Shown here: piece after piece, positions 17,189 to 24,947 of the stretch
Layout of the letters: the number at the start of each line of letters is the position of its first letter
Position numbering within the stretch: position 1 is the stretch's first letter
Assembly (NCBI GenBank): GCA_903832025.1
Contig: CAIKZY010000170.1
Coordinates: 1 to 37,957 of the forward strand
DNA: 37,957 nucleotides
Origin: an uncultured Actinomycetes bacterium
GTDB lineage: Bacteria; Actinomycetota; Actinomycetes; S36-B12
Reading direction: 5' to 3'
Notes under the pieces: generated by a model
Told to the model about the DNA's origin: nothing
The model's input: the letters and a program-made list of their open reading frames with translations, nothing else
The model's database searches: none
Translations under genes and position numbers: made by a program

Positions 17189-18286
17189 CTACTGGATGTC
17201 TGAGTTGTCGTGTGCAGGAGCCGAGGCAAGGCCAAGGCAGCTCTCCTTAGACACCGCGCCTCCGAACAGGTTGGTGAACTGCTCCGAGGGCATGCCGCAC
17301 AAGAGCGCGGTTTCGATGAGTTGGGCCATCGAGCATTCCGGTTCGGCTGCGCGGGCGCGGGCGATGGCCACGTTGGCACGAGCACCGTCGCCGATCAGCC
17401 AGTGCAAGATGGCAAGCAGAGTGACACTGTTGGCGGCATAGATGTCGGGGGTGTCCTGGGCAATTTGCGTGAGTCGCTCGATTGCGGACAGCCGATGTGA
17501 TCGCGATGCTGGTACCAACTCGAAGAGGACGAGATCGCGCACCGGCAAGTGCATGAGCGCGGCCACGATAAAGGCCTCCTGCCGGATACTCAAATGCCCG
17601 GTGTGCAGCAGGAGATCGGTGATGGCATCGCATGCTTCCAGCATCCGGTCGGGATCGGTCAACGGAGCTTGGATCAGGTCCGGCACGAGTTCGGTCAGTT
17701 GGTCGGCTCGTGAGCTCGGCCTGAATTGACTTTCTTGGACCAGGATGGCCCGGTTGGCCACGGGTGCTCGACCAGCGAGCACGAAATTGGCGGCAACTTC
17801 GTCACGCACATGTGCCAGGACCGGCTGGCCGTGCCAGGGGGAGTCGGCAAATTCATGGCCATAGACCCAGACTCGTTCGGTATCGGTATAGAGCACGTCC
17901 ACGATTTGGACACCCTTGGCGAACAGATACTCCTCAACTCGTGCCACTAATGCCTCATGAGGTTGGTACCCGACGGCGACCCCGACTTCATCGGAGAACA
18001 CGACCAGGAGCACCGCAGTGACAGCATGTTGATTGACGATGGCTGACCAAAGGTGCTCAGCCAGGGTGGCTGGGTAATCGACATCATCATGGTCAAGGTC
18101 GTATCGAGCCGCCATCACCACATGCGCTGGATGCGCATCGCCGTTGAGTCCAACGGCCACGAGGGATCGCTGGGGATGAAATCCCAGGAGGTATGGCAAG
18201 GCAGCGACCATGTGCTGCGGGTCATGCATCGTGATCAGCCCGACATCGAATGGACTGGCAGGATCGAACTGAGGGTCTGGTGACAT
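17189..18286 (-). CDS. DUF4192 protein
   Basis: A 365-aa soluble protein. The N-terminus (PQHMVAALPYLLGFHPQRS followed by LVAVGL) is the hallmark of DUF4192, a family confined mainly to actinobacteria with no established biochemical function. The C-terminal part is helical and contains WLIGDGARANVAIARARA, which looks like a helical-repeat segment. ATG 18286 is supported by AAGGAGTCACG. It lies 41 bp before ssb in the conjugation operon, so a role in transfer or in the element's maintenance is plausible but not shown by sequence. Confidence 0.85.
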   Translation of the reverse strand: MSPDPQFDPASPFDVGLITMHDPQHMVAALPYLLGFHPQRSLVAVGLNGDAHPAHVVMAARYDLDHDDVDYPATLAEHLWSAIVNQHAVTAVLLVVFSDEVGVAVGYQPHEALVARVEEYLFAKGVQIVDVLYTDTERVWVYGHEFADSPWHGQPVLAHVRDEVAANFVLAGRAPVANRAILVQESQFRPSSRADQLTELVPDLIQAPLTDPDRMLEACDAITDLLLHTGHLSIRQEAFIVAALMHLPVRDLVLFELVPASRSHRLSAIERLTQIAQDTPDIYAANSVTLLAILHWLIGDGARANVAIARARAAEPECSMAQLIETALLCGMPSEQFTNLFGGAVSKESCLGLASAPAHDNSDIQ

Positions 18287-18336
18287 CGTGACTCCTTGAG
18301 TGCGCGAGGAATGCTGGCCGGTACGTCTGTGGTGCC

Positions 18337-19461
18337 CTAGGCGAGCACGGTGCGAGCTTGCTTGGCCTGGTGGCTGACGTACTGGGTCCCGTCATCGCTC
18401 CAGCCAGCAGGAGCGGGATTCTTCGTTGTCCAGCCGTTGCCCGTGTCGGTGGCACCAGCCGGTGTTGGATCCTTCACGGTGATGGTCGTCGGTGACGGGC
18501 AGTACAGGTCCAGTCCGGTGGCACTGGCCGGGTCCGGCAGGTAATTGCACGGTCCTGTGGCCGGGACGGTTTCGGTGTGGAATGTGTAGGAGACCGTGGT
18601 GTAGGTGTACGGGGCGAACTTCGTGCAGTCGCTGCCTGCATCGGTATAGCCGTCCGGACAGACGTAGATCGTCTTCGTGGACGGCGCCGATGGACCAGAA
18701 GCGGCGACTGAAGCCGCGGGCGGGGCAGGAGTCACCACATTGGCGGCATGCGTGGGTGCGGATGGATTGAGCTCAGCCAAGGTTTGCGTCATCGTGGCAG
18801 TGGATGCGATTCCTTGGGTGGCACTATTCAACGGAGTGACGGTAAAGGCGTACAGCGTGTCCAGATCCAGGCCGGAGATCAGGGCAGCTGGGAGTGACAC
18901 CGTCATCGACACCGCCGGTGCCGGGCTGACCTCAGCCAGTGAACGGGGCGTTGCTTGGAGGCTTGCCGCTTCCACGGGGGTGGCGGTCACGAGGTATCGG
19001 ATGGCACCACCTGCAGCCGAAGCCTGCTGTCTCCAGGACAGTTGCAGTTGATTCGAAGCGCTCGTGGTCGTCACTGTCAGGCCAAACGCTGCCCCCGGTG
19101 ATGCCACCGGGGTTGCCAAGGCAATCCGGACGCCGGCAATCCGGACGCCGTAGGTCTTTCCTGGCTTGAGTCCGGTGAAGACCACTGGGCCAGAACCGGT
19201 TCCCCGTGCAACTCGAGTCTTCTCGCCGGGGGCGCTGAGTGTGACCGGTTGGCCTTGCGAGCCGCGAACGGTAATGCCATTCACTACATCGGCGTCTACC
19301 CCGATGACTTGTGCCTGTGGGGGAAGTAGCGGCGCTGCTGCCAGATCTTGGGCGATGACGGTGCCCGCCTGAGCATGTGCCGTAGGGGAGAGTGCGATGG
19401 CAGCAGTGAGGATTGCCGGGGCTGCGATAGCGACGAGAGCGATTGGCATGTTGACCTTCAT
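18337..19461 (-). CDS. Secreted surface protein with fibronectin-III-like region, first gene of the T4SS operon
   Basis: A 374-aa exported protein. The signal peptide ends SPTAHAQA at about residue 31. A fibronectin-III-like stretch follows (FTGLKPGKTYGVRI through LDLDTLYAFTVTPLN), then an Ala/Pro linker and a C-terminal part with four Cys (YVCPDGYTDAGSDC and related) and a repeated PAG-x-x-D pattern. No LPxTG or membrane anchor is seen. Start ATG 19461 has AAAAGGAGTGG upstream; the frame continues to 19737, but those residues are not credible. As the first gene before the transfer proteins, it may be a mating-pair adhesin; this is inferred from place and domain only. Confidence 0.75.
   Translation of the reverse strand: MKVNMPIALVAIAAPAILTAAIALSPTAHAQAGTVIAQDLAAAPLLPPQAQVIGVDADVVNGITVRGSQGQPVTLSAPGEKTRVARGTGSGPVVFTGLKPGKTYGVRIAGVRIALATPVASPGAAFGLTVTTTSASNQLQLSWRQQASAAGGAIRYLVTATPVEAASLQATPRSLAEVSPAPAVSMTVSLPAALISGLDLDTLYAFTVTPLNSATQGIASTATMTQTLAELNPSAPTHAANVVTPAPPAASVAASGPSAPSTKTIYVCPDGYTDAGSDCTKFAPYTYTTVSYTFHTETVPATGPCNYLPDPASATGLDLYCPSPTTITVKDPTPAGATDTGNGWTTKNPAPAGWSDDGTQYVSHQAKQARTVLA
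19121..19150. repeat. 15-bp in-frame tandem duplication
   Basis: GCAATCCGGACGCCG occurs twice in direct succession (19121-19135 and 19136-19150). It encodes a doubled GVRIA in the fibronectin-like region of the secreted protein. The perfect identity suggests a recent slippage event. Confidence 0.85.
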
Positions 19462-19477
19462 GACCACTCCTTTTCCG

Positions 19478-19494
19478 TTCCGGACCATCCGGAA
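19478..19494. promoter_or_regulatory. Palindrome TTCCGG-n5-CCGGAA upstream of the T4SS operon
   Basis: TTCCGG (19478-19483) and CCGGAA (19489-19494) flank ACCAT, just upstream of the ribosome binding site of the secreted-protein gene. It is well placed for a repressor operator, perhaps of the divergent TetR protein, or for a 5'-UTR hairpin. Binding is inferred. Confidence 0.4.
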
Positions 19495-19496
19495 AC

Positions 19497-19582
19497 TTTG
19501 TACACGCAGCTGTGACGGAATAGGGAGACATCTGGTTCCACGATGTTGCATATTTGTAATCGCAGATGTGACAGAATGGGAG
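19497..19582. promoter_or_regulatory. Pair of 30-bp direct repeats in the divergent tetR/T4SS promoter region
   Basis: Two near-copies lie head-to-tail: 19497-19527 and 19553-19582. They share TTTGTA, CGCAG, TGTGAC, GAAT and GGGAG at matching places, and start 56 bases apart. They occupy the 146-bp gap between the divergent operon head and the TetR gene. They look like paired regulator sites; TetR operators are more often palindromic, so another regulator is possible. Confidence 0.45.
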
Positions 19583-19607
19583 TATTCGGGCGAATGGAGG
19601 GAGCACC

Positions 19608-20231
19608 GTGGCACCGGCAGACGATGAGCGAAGTGCACCGTTGGGTATTCGCACCGGCGGTGCGGCATGGAACGCCATCCATCTGCAGATTGCCCAAGGC
19701 GCCCTGACTGAACTCGCGCAAGAGGGCTATTCGGCATTCAGTATCGAAGGAGTGGCAGCGGTTGCTGGGGTCAATAAGCGCACCATCTACCGTCATTACT
19801 CCAGTCGGCTGGAACTGGCACTTGCCGGGATCGCCCAGATGCAAACATTTCAGGGGTGGGGTTCGAACACTGGCACTCCCAAGCAACGACTTCGTGCGGC
19901 CGTGGAGCGCGGTGCGAAGAATGCCGACCTGCTGCCCGCCATCATGGCTACCTGCGCGATGTATGAGGATCAGGAACCGGAATTGATGGCACAGTTACGC
20001 GAACGTGTGCTCAGTGCCAGGCAGGATGCCATCAGCGCGTTCCTCGCGCAGGGTGTGCAAGAGGGCTGGGCTCGCGCTGACATCCATGCTTGGCAAGTGC
20101 TCGCCTTGATTGACGGGTTGAATGCTTCGGTCACCGCCGGGCTTGGACCATTGGGTAACCCGCGCAAGCGAGTGTCGGCATATACCGATGCAGTGTGGAG
20201 GTACCTTGCCTGTGACCCGGATGCGGAGTAG
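19608..20231 (+). CDS. TetR-family transcriptional regulator
   Basis: A 207-aa regulator. The N-terminal DNA-binding domain includes the helix-turn-helix VAAVAGVNKRTIYRHYSS at about residues 48-65, followed by a helical ligand-binding domain without close similarity that I can recognise. GTG 19608 is preceded by GGAGGGA at good spacing. It is divergent from the conjugation operon and the shared gap carries repeats, so it is the likeliest regulator of transfer genes. It could instead control its own gene only. The inducer is unknown. Confidence 0.88.
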   Translation: MAPADDERSAPLGIRTGGAAWNAIHLQIAQGALTELAQEGYSAFSIEGVAAVAGVNKRTIYRHYSSRLELALAGIAQMQTFQGWGSNTGTPKQRLRAAVERGAKNADLLPAIMATCAMYEDQEPELMAQLRERVLSARQDAISAFLAQGVQEGWARADIHAWQVLALIDGLNASVTAGLGPLGNPRKRVSAYTDAVWRYLACDPDAE

Positions 20232-20237
20232 TGGCTC

Positions 20238-20258
20238 GTCACATGACCTGCATGTGAC
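20238..20258. terminator. Inverted repeat between convergent genes
   Basis: GTCACATG (20238-20245) and CATGTGAC (20251-20258) form a perfect 8-bp stem with a 5-nt loop, just after the TetR stop and facing the end of the convergent gene at 20292. No T-run follows, so a bidirectional terminator is possible but not secure. Confidence 0.35.
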
Positions 20259-20291
20259 ACCCAGCTGACTTGGAGCACCCAGCAGTTTCGG

Positions 20292-20864
20292 TCACCGAAG
20301 TCTGAGGTGGTAGTTCCATGGTAGGAATCCCGGGCGCGGCGAGGAACTCCAGCTGATCACGACCGATTGACTCTCGGCGCCGACGGTCAGCAGGTGGTCG
20401 GACACGGTGCAGGATGCTGACGGAAAGCACGCCACCAGGACATGAGTCCTGCTTCCGCTGCGCAGCGTGGGGGCATCCAGGAGCACCTGGCTTGGCGTTG
20501 GCCGTGACGGTTTCCAGTTGTCAATCGGGCGATCGGTGGTCCCGTGCCGCGCCACGGGCGCGACCGTTGATGCCAGAGCAGGCGAATCACGTGGTGGCTG
20601 CAGAGCAATCGTGGGCTGCGGTGACTCCGGAACCGGCGCCAGGGCATCAGATGGTGGCTTGCGGGAGTCCGGTCGTTGAACGGCAGTACCGGGTGGGCGT
20701 TCTCCAGCAAGGAGAAGCGAAGGTTGAGAGGTATCGGGACGCCGGCCGCTACTGGATTGCGCTTGCACGTGGGATGAAGTTGGCCGCACGGAGAATGCCA
20801 ATCCGACGATCGGCACGGCAAAGGCTGCGCCAATTAGGGCAAGTCGAATTCTGGGATCCATCAC
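20292..20864 (-). CDS. Secreted or anchored Pro-rich protein, function unknown
   Basis: A 190-aa protein not assigned to a family. Residues 7-25 form one hydrophobic segment (signal peptide or anchor). About 100 residues rich in Pro, Ser, Arg and Gln follow, then a compact C-terminal part with two Cys (VACFPSASCTV) that ends in FLPWNYHLRLR. The start is one of two adjacent ATG codons after GAGGCG. Codon use in this frame looks coherent. It has its own transcription unit between the TetR gene and the ABC operon. It may belong to the conjugation-linked surface set. Confidence 0.62.
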   Translation of the reverse strand: MMDPRIRLALIGAAFAVPIVGLAFSVRPTSSHVQAQSSSGRRPDTSQPSLLLAGERPPGTAVQRPDSRKPPSDALAPVPESPQPTIALQPPRDSPALASTVAPVARHGTTDRPIDNWKPSRPTPSQVLLDAPTLRSGSRTHVLVACFPSASCTVSDHLLTVGAESQSVVISWSSSPRPGFLPWNYHLRLR

Positions 20865-21105
20865 GCCTCGATTCGGTATCTGTCACATAGACGTGCATAG
20901 ATGCCATTCAGTTCCCTGGCACGCGAAATGATCTGAAGTCCGAAGGGCGCAGGACGCAGGACGCCGTGCTCGATCGAGTGCGCGCGACCGTTGACAGGCC
21001 GCGGTCCAGCAGCTTCCGTTCGCCCATGCCGTGCTCAAGCGCTCAGAAGTGCCCTGCCATTCGTGCCGCAAATCCGGCATTGGTCCTGGATCGGGTCAGA
21101 GGGCG

Positions 21106-21927
21106 CTATTGCGCCATGCGATCCAGCAGCCGTGATGACCATAGGATCATGACCGTGGCCGCAACGATGAGGACTGCGTAATCCAGCCACAAGTTGGTTG
21201 GGAGGCCGATGAGCAGTCCGCGTAACGCGCTGACTTCATAGCTGAGGGGATTGACCTTGCTGATTACTTGAAGCCATTTGGGCATCAGGGCTACGGGGTA
21301 CAAGGCGTTTGACGCGAAGAACAGAGGCATCGTGATGGCCTGTCCGATGCCCATAACTCGGTCTCGGTTCTTCACCAAGCCAGCGATCATCATGGAGAGG
21401 CAGGCGAAGAAGATCGTTCCCAAGGCCACGATGGACGCTGCCCCAAGGAGTCGAATGGGATTCCACGTCAAAGCCACGCCCAGCAGCGCGGCGGTGATTA
21501 ACACGATCACGACCTGCACCAAGGCACGCACCGTTGCCGCGAAGGACTTTCCGGCAACCAATGCCGCACGGGGAGTGGGGGTGACCAGGAGCTTTGCCAG
21601 AATGCCGGCATCCCGGTCCCAGACCATCAGCACCCCGTAGAAGATGGCAACGAACATGCCGGACTGGGCGATGATTCCCGGGGCGAGGTAATCCAAGTAG
21701 GGGACGTTCCCCGTTGGAATCATCCGGATATGGGTGAAGGTCTCGCCGAAGATCACCAGCCACAGCACAGGCTGAATTGCTCGGGTGACCAGTTCGAGTC
21801 TGTCGTGCCGGAGCTTTTGGATCTCCACGAGGCAAAATGTCCAGGCCCTGCGGGGAAGCAAGGTCAGGGAGGACACCGTGCGCTGCTCAGCCAACGCGGC
21901 GTGCTGTACGACGGGTGCTTCGGACAT
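21106..21927 (-). CDS. ABC-2 type transporter permease
   Basis: A 273-aa membrane protein with about six transmembrane segments of the ABC-2 export type. The region LDYLAPGIIAQSGMFVAIFY and the later LVKNRDRVMGIGQAITMPLF are typical of DrrB-like permeases. ATG 21927 is chosen because GGGAGGG precedes it; the gene then overlaps the end of the ATPase gene by 41 bases. A longer start at 21987 would overlap by 101. It works with the upstream ATPase as an exporter of drugs, lipids or polysaccharide; the substrate is not visible. Confidence 0.87.
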   Translation of the reverse strand: MSEAPVVQHAALAEQRTVSSLTLLPRRAWTFCLVEIQKLRHDRLELVTRAIQPVLWLVIFGETFTHIRMIPTGNVPYLDYLAPGIIAQSGMFVAIFYGVLMVWDRDAGILAKLLVTPTPRAALVAGKSFAATVRALVQVVIVLITAALLGVALTWNPIRLLGAASIVALGTIFFACLSMMIAGLVKNRDRVMGIGQAITMPLFFASNALYPVALMPKWLQVISKVNPLSYEVSALRGLLIGLPTNLWLDYAVLIVAATVMILWSSRLLDRMAQ

Positions 21928-22696
21928 TGCCCATCCCTCCCTTCGCAGTAGCTTCCAATGTGTCGCCGGTGTGGTAGCGGAAGACATCTTCCAACGAGGT
22001 GCCAGGTCCCAAGGCGGCCTTCAGGTCCGCGGGAGCGCCGAAGGCGCGAAGCTGGCCTCGGTGCATCAACGCCACTGCGTCACACAACTGGTCAGCCTCC
22101 TCCATGTAGTGCGTCGTGAGCAGTACGGAGGTCCCGACTTCATCGCGCATAAAGCGCACTCGCTCCCACACGCTGTCTCGAGCCACGGGGTCCAGGCCAA
22201 CGGTCGGCTCGTCGAGGATCAGCAGCGCAGGAGCGTTCACCAGCGCCTGCGCTAATTCAAGCCGGCGAACCATGCCGCCGGAATATCCACCCGCCGGGCG
22301 ATCGGCCGCATCCAGCAAATTCATTGCGGCCAGGACCTCATTGACCCGGTCGGTTCGTTGCTTTCGGGGGATATCAAACAGCCGGGCGAACAACTCCACG
22401 TTCTGACGGCCGGTCAGGGCAGCCTCAATCGATAACTGTTGAGGGACGTAGCCAATGAGCCGGCGAACGGCCATCTTCTGGCGCGCGGCGTCCAGGCCGA
22501 AGATGTGCACACTGCCCGTCTGGATTGGCAGCAGGGTATTCAGGACGCGAATGGTCGTGGTCTTCCCCGCTCCATTCGGGCCGAGCAGGCCCACAATTTG
22601 ACCTTGTTCAACGGTCAGATCCAGCCCGCTGACTGCAGCAAAATCCTTGAACATATACGTCAAGTCGCGGCATTCCACCGCCGGCGAAGTGTTCAC
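21887..22696 (-). CDS. ABC transporter ATP-binding protein (DrrA-like)
   Basis: A 269-aa ATPase. Walker A GLLGPNGAGKTTT lies at about residues 33-45, the ABC signature appears as YSGGMVRRLELAQAL, Walker B as LLILDEPTVGLDP, and the switch His lies in TTHYMEEADQLCD. The layout matches DrrA/CcmA-type exporters. It starts inside the MarR stop (ATGA overlap 22693-22696) and leads into the permease, giving a three-gene marR-ATPase-permease operon. Drug-inducible export under MarR control is the obvious model, though only gene order supports it. Confidence 0.92.
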   Translation of the reverse strand: MNTSPAVECRDLTYMFKDFAAVSGLDLTVEQGQIVGLLGPNGAGKTTTIRVLNTLLPIQTGSVHIFGLDAARQKMAVRRLIGYVPQQLSIEAALTGRQNVELFARLFDIPRKQRTDRVNEVLAAMNLLDAADRPAGGYSGGMVRRLELAQALVNAPALLILDEPTVGLDPVARDSVWERVRFMRDEVGTSVLLTTHYMEEADQLCDAVALMHRGQLRAFGAPADLKAALGPGTSLEDVFRYHTGDTLEATAKGGMGNVRSTRRTARRVG

Positions 22697-23163
22697 GCCG
22701 CGGCCGCATTCAGTGACGCGGCGATCCGCTCCAGGACAGGCAGCGAGCTCTTGAGCAGGGTTCGATCATCGGGGCTCAGTTCAGCAAGAGCGAGTTGAAC
22801 CGCATCCATCCGCGCATCGCGCCAATCCTGCACCTGTCGAGCAGCACGTGGGGTCAATCGCAGGCGCTTGACACGTCGATCATCACCGTGTGTATCCGAT
22901 TGCAGCAGTCCGGCCTCGCGCAACGTCCGTACCAGCGTGGAAACGGTGTTTGGCGCCAAGGCAAGTGCCGAGGCGGCGTCGTTGACGCAGATATTCGGCA
23001 TGCGGCGCACACACCGAAGCAGCTCCATCTCAGCGGTGGTGACCGATCGGATGTCTTCGGGCGGAACGGCCGCCGCGGCGATCGCTCGTCGCAGGAGCCC
23101 ATTGCGTTCCACCAGTTCTTCTGCGAGCCGGGCTACCGCAGTGGTGCTGAGTGCCATGCACAT
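22693..23163 (-). CDS. MarR-family transcriptional regulator of the ABC exporter
   Basis: A 156-aa regulator with a winged helix-turn-helix: the recognition region is ALALAPNTVSTLVRTLREAG and the wing is DTHGDDRRVKRLRLT. Start candidates are ATG 23163 and ATG 23154; in-frame codons further upstream run through the operator palindrome and are unlikely to be translated. The first ATG is only six bases from that palindrome and has no ribosome binding site, which fits a leaderless transcript. It is first in the operon with the ABC genes, so it probably represses its own operon and responds to a ligand. Confidence 0.87.
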   Translation of the reverse strand: MCMALSTTAVARLAEELVERNGLLRRAIAAAAVPPEDIRSVTTAEMELLRCVRRMPNICVNDAASALALAPNTVSTLVRTLREAGLLQSDTHGDDRRVKRLRLTPRAARQVQDWRDARMDAVQLALAELSPDDRTLLKSSLPVLERIAASLNAAAA

Positions 23164-23168
23164 CACAT

Positions 23169-23187
23169 TATCTCTGTTACAGAGATA
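23169..23187. promoter_or_regulatory. MarR operator palindrome overlapping a probable promoter
   Basis: TATCTCTGT and ACAGAGATA flank a single T, a perfect 19-bp palindrome of the size MarR dimers bind. On the minus strand, GATAAT at its downstream edge resembles a -10 box and a TTGA-containing hexamer lies at about -35 spacing. The operator would then cover the promoter core just before the marR start at 23163. Confidence 0.7.
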
Positions 23188-23375
23188 CTTCAAGAGCAGA
23201 TCAGGACCACTGGGCTTACCGCAGGGACATGCACCGTGGCTTGGTCCATCAGCCGTTGAAGTGGGTGCAGCCACCGTCACTCAGCGTCATGCTGTGCACG
23301 GGTACACGGGTCGGGTCAGAACATGCTGCGGGAGTCGAACACCGTCGTGGCCGCTGCTCCGGATTGCCGAGCGCG

Positions 23376-23645
23376 TCAGGACCTGGTCATCTCCGCTGGT
23401 GCGGAATCCAAGACCCGTTGTATCGCGAGCACGAGCTCGCGGGCCCCCTGAGCGGTGAGCTCAAGGGCCACTCGCTCCCCGGCAACAGCATTCGGAATCG
23501 CAAAGTCAATATTCACGGTGTGCTCAGCGGTCGCATGAGCCGGATGGTCGAAATACACCACCGCCTGCTGGACGCGGGACCACTGCGTACCTGGCCCTTT
23601 CACGCTGGCGGTCACCGGTGCAGTCACCGTCAGGTAGGTGCACAT
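23376..23645 (-). CDS. DUF6295 protein
   Basis: An 89-aa small soluble protein. It begins MCTYLTVTAPVTASVKGPG and contains AVVYFDHPAHATAEHTVNID, the pattern I recognise from DUF6295 proteins of actinobacteria, followed by an Ala/Leu-rich helix. Function is unknown. The ATG at 23645 follows the stop of the hydrolase gene by one base, so it is translationally coupled to it. The frame extends upstream to 23768, but that is an antiphase reading of the hydrolase. The 5' Cys and the HP/H residues could bind metal; that is speculation. Confidence 0.75.
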   Translation of the reverse strand: MCTYLTVTAPVTASVKGPGTQWSRVQQAVVYFDHPAHATAEHTVNIDFAIPNAVAGERVALELTAQGARELVLAIQRVLDSAPAEMTRS

Positions 23646-23646
23646 G

Positions 23647-24390
23647 TCATGCCCCCAATGCGTGAGCGAAGAAATCCCGGATGCGATCCCAGCCGTCCAA
23701 TGCCGCCTCGACTCGGTACGAATCGCGATCGACGTTGAAGAATGCATGCCCTGCACGTGGGTAGGCATGGATCTGGTGCTGCTTGCCGTTGGCGCTGAGT
23801 ACCTGGCTCAATTCAGCGACCTGTTCTGGGCTCGGGAATTGATCGTCCTGGCCGAAGAGGCCAAGCAGGGGTGCACGAAGATTCGGCAGTTGATCCACCA
23901 GGTTCGTGACTTTCAGCGGAAATTCATCGGTTGGTGTCCCGGTGACGAATGCGCCGTAGCAGTCCACGACGGCATCGACATGCACATTGCAGCCGGCAAG
24001 GACGGCTTGCCGTCCACCCGAGCAGTAGCCGATCACCCCAACTTTGCCGTTGGCCGTGTCCAGGCTGCGAAGCAGTGCTGCCGCACCGGTCACGTCGTCG
24101 ATGAGCTGGCTGTCCAATATTCCGCCGGCAGCGCGCACCAGCGCGGCCGCATCGTCGGGGGTGGCTTGGGGAGCCTGCCGCCAGTACAAGTTCGGCATCA
24201 CCGCGTCGTACCCCATCGCCGCGAATCGACGCGTGATTTCCCGGGAACCGCGATCAAATCCGGGCAGGTGGTGAATGACCACCACCCCGCCGCGGGCGCT
24301 TTGCCCGGTGGGGCGGGCCAGATACCCCTGGATGGCATCGCCGTTCCCACTGGGAAACTCGATGAATTCACACTTCATGGCATCGCTCAT
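23647..24390 (-). CDS. Dienelactone hydrolase family protein
   Basis: A 247-aa alpha/beta hydrolase. The nucleophile is Cys123 in GYCSGG, the acid is Asp182 or Asp183 in FGQDDQF, and the base is His215 in AGHAFFN, the triad order of carboxymethylenebutenolidase. Length is typical. The known family reaction is hydrolysis of dienelactones in chloroaromatic breakdown, but many members act on other esters and no aromatic-pathway genes are near. Starts at ATG 24390 or 24378 are possible; neither has a good ribosome binding site. It is coupled to the DUF6295 gene. Confidence 0.9.
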   Translation of the reverse strand: MSDAMKCEFIEFPSGNGDAIQGYLARPTGQSARGGVVVIHHLPGFDRGSREITRRFAAMGYDAVMPNLYWRQAPQATPDDAAALVRAAGGILDSQLIDDVTGAAALLRSLDTANGKVGVIGYCSGGRQAVLAGCNVHVDAVVDCYGAFVTGTPTDEFPLKVTNLVDQLPNLRAPLLGLFGQDDQFPSPEQVAELSQVLSANGKQHQIHAYPRAGHAFFNVDRDSYRVEAALDGWDRIRDFFAHALGA

Positions 24391-24473
24391 GGCGGGCAGG
24401 GTAGCGTGTTTGAACTGTGCATGTTGGCCATGCACTGGTCACCTGAGGCAGGGATTCCAGATACCGTGGCGTC

Positions 24474-24947
24474 GTGCCCGCACCAGTCGTCCGCCTGAGT
24501 GTGCTGAACGCGGATCAGCCAACGCCGCTGGTGGAATCCAGGTTCGACCAGTGGGGTGAGACCACCCATCGGCCAGAAGGCCTGGAGCGGTGGGCTATCG
24601 AGCTTGATCCTAGCGGTGAATGGGTGATCGCCGGTTCGGTTAGCGCGCACCAGGTGTGGTACGGGCCAAACCAGGGCTCCATGGCTATCAACATCGGGAT
24701 CTCGCTGCGGCCAGAGTTTCGAGGAAGCGGCATCGCGCAGGTGGCCGTGTGCGATCTGGTGGCTCAGTTGCATGATCGAGGTATCGCCAGAGTCGAGGCT
24801 TCCACTGACGTGGACAACACACCGGCCCAGCGATTGCTGAGCCGGTGTGGATTTACCTATGAAGGTGTGGCTCACGGCGCTCAGGTTCGCGCTGATGGCC
24901 GTCATGACCTGCAGATATGGTCACATCTGCAGGTCACCAACGGCTAG
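24474..24947 (+). CDS. GNAT N-acetyltransferase (RimJ/RimL-like)
   Basis: A 157-aa acetyltransferase. The acetyl-CoA loop is seen in ISLRPEFRGSGIAQVAV (motif A, R-x-x-G-x-G/A form), followed by RVEASTDVDNTPAQRLLSRC and GFTYEGVA, as in RimJ/RimL-type enzymes. The start is GTG 24474 with no strong ribosome binding site, so it may be leaderless. Its stop overlaps the end of the convergent Ig-repeat gene by four bases. The target is unknown: protein N-termini and small amines are both possible. Confidence 0.87.
   Translation: MPAPVVRLSVLNADQPTPLVESRFDQWGETTHRPEGLERWAIELDPSGEWVIAGSVSAHQVWYGPNQGSMAINIGISLRPEFRGSGIAQVAVCDLVAQLHDRGIARVEASTDVDNTPAQRLLSRCGFTYEGVAHGAQVRADGRHDLQIWSHLQVTNG

Noticed and set aside
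20865-21105. Possible gene in the gap before the ABC permease end
   Set aside because: Open frames on both strands are Arg/Ser/Cys-rich without domains or ribosome binding sites; only a small GCAGGAC duplication stands out.
23325-23345. tRNA T-arm-like word GTTCGACTCCCGC on the minus strand
   Set aside because: No acceptor stem, anticodon arm or D-arm could be laid out around it.
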